Shown here one piece after another: positions 5,980 to 11,950 of a DNA stretch of 11,950 bases; position 1 is the first letter of the stretch, and every line of letters starts with the position of its first letter. Under the pieces are notes generated by a model. That model was not told the origin of the DNA, made no database searches, and saw only the letters and a list, made by a program, of their open reading frames with translations. The DNA comes from an uncultured Lachnospiraceae bacterium (lineage in GTDB: Bacteria; Bacillota_A; Clostridia; Lachnospirales; Lachnospiraceae): assembly GCA_947564305.1 (NCBI GenBank), contig CANOBT010000164.1, forward strand, positions 1 to 11,950, in the 5' to 3' direction. A program made the position numbers and the translations under genes.

Positions 5980-7118
5980 AGACGATAATTTATGGAGCAG
6001 GAAATATTGCAAGACAAATGTTAGCAAATTCTATACTTAGAAAAGAAAATATATATGGGATTGCAGTGACGCATAGGGAAAACAATCCGGAAATGTTGTG
6101 GGAATTTCCAGTTAAATCAATAGAAGATTATCAATGCGTCTGTAAGGATGTGAGAGTTATATTAGGACTGTCGGAGAGCTACCATAAAGAAATTATAAAG
6201 CATCTGAAGATGTTGGGATTTGAACGGATTGAAAAGCGGAAAGCGTTGCCATTAAAATATTCTAATTTTATAGGCGTTGAAAAAAAGAAATTTATATCTG
6301 CCTGGTATTTTGCAAATACAGGAAAACGATTAGACTGGGAGAATTTATGTACATATAATGAAAAAATGCAGTGGATAAAACTCTACGATAATCCAGAGCA
6401 AAAAACTTTACTGACTGATAAATATAAAGTTAGAAAATATGTAAAGGATAAAATAGGAGAAAAATATTTAATTCCGCTATTAGGCGTATGGGATTGTTTT
6501 GACGATATCGATTTTAGAAGTCTGCCAGATCAGTTTGTATTAAAATGTAATCATGGATGCGGATGGAATCAGATCGTAGAGGATAAATGTACAATGGATC
6601 TCATAGAGACGAAGAATAAGTTTGACCAGTGGATGGCTACGAATTATACGGATATTGCAGGATTGGAACTCCAATATACCAACATAGATAGAAAAATTAT
6701 TGCTGAAGAGTTTTTGATAGTACCTGGAGAAATGGATATCCCAGATTATAAAATATTTGTATTTGATGGTGAAGTGAAGCTGATTCAGACAGATTTTGGT
6801 CGGAGGGAGAAACATACGCAAGCATTATATTCGCCACAATGGGAATATTTGCCTTATTCATTGTTGTGTAAGACAGATCCGGATTCAGTCATTCCCAAAC
6901 CAAGTTTTTTGGAAGAAATGATTGAAGTGGCAAAAAGATTGGCGGAGGGTTTTCGCCATGTGAGAGTAGATTTATATCAGGTAGATGGAAAGATATATTT
7001 TGGTGAAATGACGTTTACTCATTGCGGGGGCATTGGAAATTATTCCCCAGAAGAATTTGGTTATATTATGGGAGATTGGATGAAGCTTCCGGAGGACTAT
7101 AAACATTATTTGTCTTAG
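5976..7118 (+). CDS. Rossmann domain fused to TupA-like ATP-grasp ligase
   Basis: A 380-residue two-domain protein. Residues 1-95 form a Rossmann-like module (IIYGAGN at 4-10, GIAVT 28-32, NPEMLWEFPVKSIEDY 37-52, VILGL 61-65). Residues about 105-380 resemble the ATP-grasp family named after TupA of teichuronopeptide synthesis. They carry FVLKCNHGCGWNQIV (187-201), IIAEEFL (241-247), DYKIFVFDGEV (257-267) and VRVDLYQVDGKIYFGEMTF (329-347), the last holding the likely Mg-binding acids. ATP-grasp enzymes join a carboxylate to an amine or similar group through an acyl-phosphate, so this one may attach an amino acid or other group to a surface glycan; the substrate is not known. The start is a TTG at 5976 that overlaps the previous TGA stop (TTGA), with only a weak AAAGGCG upstream. 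The first in-frame ATG lies well inside the Rossmann domain. Confidence 0.82.
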   Translation: MKTIIYGAGNIARQMLANSILRKENIYGIAVTHRENNPEMLWEFPVKSIEDYQCVCKDVRVILGLSESYHKEIIKHLKMLGFERIEKRKALPLKYSNFIGVEKKKFISAWYFANTGKRLDWENLCTYNEKMQWIKLYDNPEQKTLLTDKYKVRKYVKDKIGEKYLIPLLGVWDCFDDIDFRSLPDQFVLKCNHGCGWNQIVEDKCTMDLIETKNKFDQWMATNYTDIAGLELQYTNIDRKIIAEEFLIVPGEMDIPDYKIFVFDGEVKLIQTDFGRREKHTQALYSPQWEYLPYSLLCKTDPDSVIPKPSFLEEMIEVAKRLAEGFRHVRVDLYQVDGKIYFGEMTFTHCGGIGNYSPEEFGYIMGDWMKLPEDYKHYLS

Positions 7119-7160
7119 ATGTAGTTGGAATTTGTAGAGATGGAGTGAAAGGGAAGTATA

Positions 7161-8204
7161 ATGGAGAATCAGTTGCAGTGGTTTGAAAAAATAGAGAACG
7201 TATATCGACATTTGCAAGATGAGGAATCAAGGGTGCTATTTAATGCAAGGTTTTATTTTTTTGAGAATAGGGAGGAGGATTTTTTTGATGTTGTGGGCAG
7301 TTATTATCATGACTGGAAGAATGTTGATGGCTTAGAGGACGCATCTATAGAAAAACCATTAGTAGTATGCGGTGGTGGGCATGATGGGAAAATTACCAAA
7401 AGGCTTCTAGGTTACTGGGGATATAGAGTCGTATGTTTTTATGACAAATATAAAAAGGGTACTATTGAGGGTTTAGAAATATTATCTGTTGAAGAAATAA
7501 AAGAAAAATACAAGGATTTAAAATTTATTGTTGCATCTAATAATTTTAAATATGAAATATTTCATGATTTAATTATGTGCGATGTAGACAAAGAAAGAAT
7601 CATTATTCCTAAATATAGGTACATGTACTCAGTTCGGGGAAATCAATATTTTGATGTCTTTCCTTATCAAAAGGGAGAGGTATTTATTGATGCAGGCGCA
7701 TATGACGGGAAAACTATTTTAGATTTTATAAAATGGTCGGAATCTGATTATAATGAAGTAATCGCATTTGAACCTATACATGAAATGTACAAGAAGATAG
7801 TTCGACAATTTTCTGATTTTCATAATATTAGTGTCCATAATTATGCAGTTTGGAATCAGGAAGATGAACTTTTATTTGTGGAGGCTGGGGTGGGTTCGCA
7901 TCAGAACTGTAATGGGAATACAATAGTTAAGGCAGTGGATATAGATCGTATTGTAGGTGAAAAAAAGGTTTCTTTTATCAAAATGGATGTTGAAGGAAGT
8001 GAAATGAATGCGCTTATTGGCGCAAGTAAAACAATCAGGAGAGATCATCCAAGACTGGCTATATGCATCTATCATAAAGAGATAGATTTTATTAAATTAA
8101 GTTCCTATATCCTGCAATTATATCCAGAATATAAACTATATATTCGGCATTATACATCATATATATGGGAAACAGTGTTATATGCGATTGATGAGCAGGA
8201 ATAA
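7161..8204 (+). CDS. Rossmann-linked FkbM-family methyltransferase
   Basis: A 347-residue protein in three parts. A helical N-terminus covers about 1-60. A Rossmann-like module covers about 66-150 (PLVVCGGGHDGKI at 66-78, VCFYDKYKKG 91-100, FIVASNN 122-128). An FkbM-type SAM-dependent methyltransferase domain covers about 165-340. Its SAM motif I is VFIDAGAYDGKT (174-185), the ribose-binding acid is in IAFEP (201-205), and the family's IKMDVEGSE is at 273-281. FkbM enzymes O-methylate sugars or other hydroxyls, so methylation of the surface glycan is the likely role; the acceptor is unknown. The start is supported by a modest AAAGGGAAG about 6 bases upstream. The preceding gap of 42 bp is the largest inside the glycan part and contains no obvious promoter or terminator. 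Confidence 0.87.
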   Translation: MENQLQWFEKIENVYRHLQDEESRVLFNARFYFFENREEDFFDVVGSYYHDWKNVDGLEDASIEKPLVVCGGGHDGKITKRLLGYWGYRVVCFYDKYKKGTIEGLEILSVEEIKEKYKDLKFIVASNNFKYEIFHDLIMCDVDKERIIIPKYRYMYSVRGNQYFDVFPYQKGEVFIDAGAYDGKTILDFIKWSESDYNEVIAFEPIHEMYKKIVRQFSDFHNISVHNYAVWNQEDELLFVEAGVGSHQNCNGNTIVKAVDIDRIVGEKKVSFIKMDVEGSEMNALIGASKTIRRDHPRLAICIYHKEIDFIKLSSYILQLYPEYKLYIRHYTSYIWETVLYAIDEQE

Positions 8205-8221
8205 CCGACAGGGAGGAAAAT

Positions 8222-9040
8222 ATGAAGCGACGCCGAGTGATAATTTTGAAACGGATGTTAATAGCGCTTGTCTTTTCAGCGGTCTTTTCAAAGGATTTGA
8301 AAGCAATGGATCAGGAGGAGTGGAAGAGTGAAGCGGAAGATACCGTTTCTATTGAGTTGCCCACAATAGAAGAGCCATCTCCGTTTGATTTTATTCTTGA
8401 TCCTCAGAGACTGATTACTGAAACAGATGGGGCAAAATATGGTTCAAGTACGTTTGAAACAGGTGCGACACTTTTTTTTGAAAACGTAGATGGTGATTAT
8501 GATTTTTCAAGCCGAAGCGATATGCTGACAATTACGAATAAGGGAACTGTTCCAGTAGAAGTAACTGTTACGGCATGGCTCGACCAGATAGATAATTTAT
8601 GTATTGCGCAGAATGATTTTTTTGAGGATGAAGCGGCAAGTATCTATCTTGCTCTTGTTGATAGTTCAGGATATATACAGCCATTAGATGAAAGTGGGAG
8701 GGCTTCTATTACAGAAGAGCTTCATGCTGTAAAGGGAAATGCATATGATGAGTATTCTTTTGGTTTTGTGGGGGCGTGTAATCCTAATGGTAATTGGATG
8801 GATCTTAATGTGCATCCTAAGATAACGGTGATTTGGCAGGTGACGCCTGTTGTAAACGAAGAGACAGTGCAAGAAAAGCAGAAAGAAGAAAACGAAGAGC
8901 AGGAAGAACAAAAGGAAGCACAGGAAAAGCAACAGGAAACGAAGGAAGAGCAGGAAGAACGAAAGGAGACACAGGAAGATAGAGCAGAAATACAAAAAAA
9001 GCAAGAAGAGCCAGTGAAGGACGAGAGGATAAATGAATGA
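8222..9040 (+). CDS. Secreted paralogue of the 1003-2076 surface protein with charged Glu/Gln/Lys tail
   Basis: A 272-residue exported protein. The signal peptide is very basic (MKRRR...LKRM) with a short hydrophobic core to about residue 23 and possible cleavage after LKA (28). The core domain (about 55-210) parallels the surface protein encoded at 1003-2076: FDFILDPQRLI (55-65), FFENVDGD (85-92), ITNKG, and NPNGNW near the end. Two cysteines (in NLCIAQ and GACNPN) are absent from the paralogue and could form a disulfide. The second Ig-like domain of the paralogue is missing. In its place is a 61-residue tail (212-272) almost entirely of E, Q, K and R, built on a 17-residue repeat and probably a helix or coiled coil. 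AGGGAGG lies just upstream of the start. The stop overlaps the next start (ATGA). A minor subunit, cap or wall-bound linker of the same surface structure is inferred. Confidence 0.82.
   Translation: MKRRRVIILKRMLIALVFSAVFSKDLKAMDQEEWKSEAEDTVSIELPTIEEPSPFDFILDPQRLITETDGAKYGSSTFETGATLFFENVDGDYDFSSRSDMLTITNKGTVPVEVTVTAWLDQIDNLCIAQNDFFEDEAASIYLALVDSSGYIQPLDESGRASITEELHAVKGNAYDEYSFGFVGACNPNGNWMDLNVHPKITVIWQVTPVVNEETVQEKQKEENEEQEEQKEAQEKQQETKEEQEERKETQEDRAEIQKKQEEPVKDERINE
8894..8977 (+). repeat. Imperfect 51-nt tandem repeat in the charged tail
   Basis: Segments 8894-8926 and 8945-8977 match at 30 of 33 bases and lie 51 bases (17 codons) apart in frame, encoding EEQEEQKEAQE and EEQEERKETQE. Such purine-rich repeats can change length by slippage or recombination without breaking the frame. 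Confidence 0.75.
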
Positions 9041-10392
9041 AATCCAGGATAAGCTCAACATTAAAAAATATATCCGGACAACTTCTGATTTACGGAGCGC
9101 ACCTTGTCGCCCTTGAGTGCTGCCGCATCCTGGTGGACAACGGGAAAGGAAGCCAGATTGTTGGATTTGCTGTCACGGAAAAGAAGGGAAATCCTGAGCA
9201 GTTGGAAGGATATCCTGTAAAAGAGATTGACGCATATATAGGCCAATGCGACGAGCTGACGGTAATTATTGCAATGCCAGGAAAATTCCATAGCACAGTG
9301 GCAGGGTATGCAAAAGAGAAGGGATTCAGGAAATTTATCAGAGTGGGACTGGAAGAGATGTCCGCACTAAAAAGCCGGCGGATGATTTCCGAGTGTCGGA
9401 ATCATCCCGAGCTAACATTCCATCTGAAAGAAAACGACCATGATATCAGTTGGATGGATATCATGGTTGATGCAATACCATCGCATATATATTTCAAGTT
9501 TCCAACCCTTTTTTATAAAAATACAAAGGATATTTTCCGCGCAGCATCAAACTGTGATTTTGCAAAGGAATATCAAGAAACTCTGGGACAATATCGAAAT
9601 CTTCATAAAATTCCAGGAGAATGGACCGAAGGGGCGGAACCGCTTGCGGATCTCATGCAAGTGTACATGATATTCAGTGAGAATGACAGCGCATCGTTAT
9701 CCATGAGAGGATATAATCCCTGGATTGTCCCGTTACATGCGGGCAGAAGGAAAGAAAAAGACGCCGCAAATTTCATGTCTTCGCAAGAAGAAAGAAGAGA
9801 TTTAAAGAGAGTGTTTCAGTGTTTTTACGATGATATGGGGGAAACGATTACGGATCAAAATCGTATTTTTGCAGAAATGACCGGCGCGTATTGGATTTGG
9901 AAGAACAGAAACCATGCGGCATACAAAGGCTTATGCCATTATAGAAGGCGCTTTATCATTTCAGAAGAGGAAATACAGGCATTGGAACAGAATAGAATTG
10001 ACGCTATTCTGACCACGCCGAGATATGTCCCATATGGAGTGGGAAATATGTTCCTCGCCGAAACGCCTGTGAAGAAAAGCGTATACGAATCCATGTTACA
10101 GGCTGTGGAGGAATGTGCGCCGGAAGATGCGCTAAGATTCCAGATATACTTAGACAGTTGTTTTTATTATCCAAACAATATGGTGATTGCCAGAAACGCT
10201 ATTTACAATGCATACTGCCAATGGGTCTTTAAAATCTTGTTCCGGATGTCGGAGATTGAAACACAAAAAGGGAATGGACAGATGGAAGACAGGCGGATTG
10301 CGTATGGGGCTGAGCTATTAACTTCATTCTATTTTGCAAAAAACAAAGATAACTACCGGATAGCGGTTACGGATTACCAATTTTATACATAG
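9037..10392 (+). CDS. Rossmann domain fused to DUF4422 glycosyltransferase-like domain
   Basis: A 451-residue protein. The N-terminal Rossmann-like module (about 14-105) has LLIYGAHLVA (16-25), GFAVT (43-47), NPEQLEGYPVKEIDAY (52-67) and VIIAM (76-80). Several of these stretches match the module of the 5976-7118 product directly. A linker (about 110-200) precedes a DUF4422-type domain (about 205-451) with its hallmark stretches AYWIWKN (284-290) and GLCHYRRRF (298-306), and NMVIARNAIYNAYCQW near 381-396. DUF4422 proteins occur in capsule and exopolysaccharide clusters and are regarded as probable glycosyltransferases; donor and acceptor are unknown. The start ATG overlaps the previous TGA (ATGA), with GAGAGGA about 8 bases upstream, so translation is probably coupled. 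Codon use is more GC-rich than in the 4795-8204 genes. Confidence 0.85.
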   Translation: MKSRISSTLKNISGQLLIYGAHLVALECCRILVDNGKGSQIVGFAVTEKKGNPEQLEGYPVKEIDAYIGQCDELTVIIAMPGKFHSTVAGYAKEKGFRKFIRVGLEEMSALKSRRMISECRNHPELTFHLKENDHDISWMDIMVDAIPSHIYFKFPTLFYKNTKDIFRAASNCDFAKEYQETLGQYRNLHKIPGEWTEGAEPLADLMQVYMIFSENDSASLSMRGYNPWIVPLHAGRRKEKDAANFMSSQEERRDLKRVFQCFYDDMGETITDQNRIFAEMTGAYWIWKNRNHAAYKGLCHYRRRFIISEEEIQALEQNRIDAILTTPRYVPYGVGNMFLAETPVKKSVYESMLQAVEECAPEDALRFQIYLDSCFYYPNNMVIARNAIYNAYCQWVFKILFRMSEIETQKGNGQMEDRRIAYGAELLTSFYFAKNKDNYRIAVTDYQFYT

Positions 10393-10402
10393 GGAGGATT
10401 GT

Positions 10403-11800
10403 ATGGCAAAAGTATCGGTTATCATACCAGTGTTAAATGGAGCAGAATACATCAGGGAATGTATGGACAGCATTGTAGGACAGACGCTTTCAGATATTGA
10501 AATCATACCCGTTGATGCGGGGTCCACAGACGGAACGCTGGAGATTCTGAAAGAATATGCAAAAAAGGACGCCAGGATAAAACTATTGACCGCCGACAAA
10601 AAAAGTATGGGATATCAATATAACATAGGAATAGCAGCGGCAGAAGGCGAATATGTGGGATTCTGTGAATCGGATGATTATATTTCCGAAACAATGTATG
10701 AAAAATTAGCCCGTATTGCGGAAAAGGAAGACCTGGATTATATAAGGTCAAACTTCGATATGTTTATAGATAAAGATGAGCGTATTTTTTTAAACTACCA
10801 CATTCTTGCAGGAAACAGAAATGTACTTTATGGAAAGATATTCAAGCCGACAGATTATCCAGATATCCTTTACCGTGACGTCAATATGTGGAATGGAATT
10901 TATAAAAGGGAATTCATTCAAAGGAATGCAATTAAGTTGAATGAGACACCGGGAGCTGCTTTTCAGGACACGGGATTTGTGATACAGACATTTCTTGCGG
11001 CAAAACGCGCCATGTATGTACAGGAAGATGCGAATAAGTACAGGAGAGACAATATCGGTTCATCCGTTTATAACCTGAAAGGCGTTGTGAATGTGGTACA
11101 GGAAGCAGAGTACTCGGAAGAATATCTGTCAAGGCTCAGGGTAACAGATTGGAACAGCCGTGCCGTTATATTCCAGCGATTTTGCTCTTTATTTTTTGGA
11201 TTCTATGGGAAACTTCCGGAGAAGGGGCAATTTACAGAGGATGTAGGGTGTGCGGTAGACAGATTTAAGAAATTAGCGGAGTCGGTTTATCCGGAACTTC
11301 CTTATTATGCAGAATCTTTTGAAGGTATTGGGCATTCGTTAAGCTTGAATACCTTGTTCCGAGATCTGGATGCGTTTGATTCGCTGAGAAAGCAGATTGA
11401 AGAGATTGAACGGAACTGCCGGCATAGGTTCTATCGGCATATCGTGGATTATCCAAGAGCCGTTATCTTTGGGGCGGGGGAGGTAGGGGCATCCCTGTAT
11501 GCCATGCTTCGTAAGAATGATTATGAAGGGGTGGCATGTTTCGCTGACAATGACGGGGAAAAATGGGGAAAACGGCTGATGGGAAGAGAGATCGTAGCCC
11601 CGGATAGGCTGGATGATTTGAACGATGGAAAAACGGTTTTTGTTATAGCAATGACATCGCATATAGAGACGGTCAGGGAACAGCTCATTGCTATGAATGT
11701 GGACAGAGAGAATATATGTAAAGCAGTCGTTCTTATTCCTCACAATGCTATGGAAGTGGATATTCATGATACAGCGATGGAAGGAGAGGAGCCAAAATGA
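10403..11800 (+). CDS. GT2 glycosyltransferase with C-terminal Rossmann domain
   Basis: A 465-residue protein. The N-terminal GT-A domain of family 2 (about 1-230) begins VSVIIPVLNGAEYIRECMDS. It carries DAGSTDGT (38-45) where many relatives read DDGSTDGT, and CESDDY (88-93) at the position of the metal-binding DXD motif. A helical middle region (about 230-350) follows. A C-terminal Rossmann-like module (about 352-441) has VIFGAGEVG (354-362), CFADNDGEKWG and VFVIAMTSH. The enzyme should transfer a nucleotide-activated sugar to a growing glycan in the cytosol; linkage and sugar cannot be told. The catalytic Asp pair in SDD is kept, so activity is expected. AGGGAGGA lies 5 bases before the start, 10 bases after the previous stop. 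The stop overlaps the next start (ATGA). Confidence 0.88.
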   Translation: MAKVSVIIPVLNGAEYIRECMDSIVGQTLSDIEIIPVDAGSTDGTLEILKEYAKKDARIKLLTADKKSMGYQYNIGIAAAEGEYVGFCESDDYISETMYEKLARIAEKEDLDYIRSNFDMFIDKDERIFLNYHILAGNRNVLYGKIFKPTDYPDILYRDVNMWNGIYKREFIQRNAIKLNETPGAAFQDTGFVIQTFLAAKRAMYVQEDANKYRRDNIGSSVYNLKGVVNVVQEAEYSEEYLSRLRVTDWNSRAVIFQRFCSLFFGFYGKLPEKGQFTEDVGCAVDRFKKLAESVYPELPYYAESFEGIGHSLSLNTLFRDLDAFDSLRKQIEEIERNCRHRFYRHIVDYPRAVIFGAGEVGASLYAMLRKNDYEGVACFADNDGEKWGKRLMGREIVAPDRLDDLNDGKTVFVIAMTSHIETVREQLIAMNVDRENICKAVVLIPHNAMEVDIHDTAMEGEEPK

Positions 11801-11950
11801 ATGGTGAAAGAAAAGTAATTCCAGTAGTTTTTTCTACGAATGATAAATATGCACTTTATTGTTACCTTGCCATATATTCTTTGTTAAAACATGCAGATAA
11901 AAATAATTATTACGACATCCTTTCCGTAATACCGCTCCCGCAGGCGTCCC
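11797..11950 (+). CDS. N-terminus of probable GT8 glycosyltransferase (cut by window end)
   Basis: Only the first 51 codons are present. The sequence IPVVFSTNDKYALYCYLAIY followed by SLLKHADKNNYYDI fits the opening of family 8 (LgtC/GspA-like) glycosyltransferases, where 'IPIVFSTDDNY...' leads into the donor-binding site. The DXD motif would lie beyond the window. The start ATG overlaps the previous TGA, and AAGGAGAGGA sits about 6 bases upstream. It continues the glycan operon. Confidence 0.75.
   Translation, partial: MNGERKVIPVVFSTNDKYALYCYLAIYSLLKHADKNNYYDILSVIPLPQAS

Noticed and set aside
11339..11767. 142-codon open frame on the minus strand
   Set aside because: It is antisense to the Rossmann domain of the GT2 protein, whose frame carries clear conserved motifs.

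Overview
The window looks like a surface-structure and surface-glycan locus of a low-GC Gram-positive anaerobe, most likely a Clostridia/Lachnospiraceae-type gut bacterium. That placement is inferred from strong AGGAGG-type ribosome binding sites, a Gram-positive lipoprotein signal, AT-rich glycan genes, and fused 'Rossmann + transferase' proteins of the kind I associate with that group. No rRNA or other taxonomic marker is present. All real genes lie on the + strand and no gene is broken except the last, which is cut by the window edge.

Layout. Positions 1-419 hold no convincing gene but are rich in potential RNA structure and carry two near-identical 29-bp hairpin repeats. Next comes a two-gene surface module: a small single-pass membrane protein (420-956) and a secreted, probably abundant protein with a signal peptide and two beta-rich domains (1003-2076). 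A 12-bp-stem hairpin follows at 2094-2119. Then comes a complete taurine/sulfonate-type ABC importer: permease (2147-2929), substrate-binding lipoprotein (2940-3989) and ATPase (4019-4792). Without a gap, these are followed by glycan-type genes: a predicted cytosolic seven-unit beta-propeller protein of unknown function (4795-5979), a Rossmann + TupA-like ATP-grasp protein (5976-7118), and a Rossmann + FkbM methyltransferase (7161-8204). A second secreted protein (8222-9040) carries the same core domain as the 1003-2076 product. It is followed by a Rossmann + DUF4422 transferase-like protein (9037-10392), a GT2 glycosyltransferase + Rossmann protein (10403-11800), and the start of a probable GT8 glycosyltransferase (11797-end).

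How they may work together (inference). Gaps between genes after 2147 are at most about 42 bp, and three junctions overlap by 4 bp, so 2147 to beyond 11950 is plausibly one transcription unit. It may be fed partly by readthrough of the 2094-2119 hairpin. The two secreted paralogues at either side of the importer and the first glycan enzymes suggest that the glycan machinery may decorate or anchor a surface fibre or coat made from them. The importer may supply a small sulfonate or amine used as a nutrient or as a glycan substituent. Four different enzymes share a fused Rossmann-like module placed N-terminally, internally or C-terminally. This is the most striking recurring structure in the locus.
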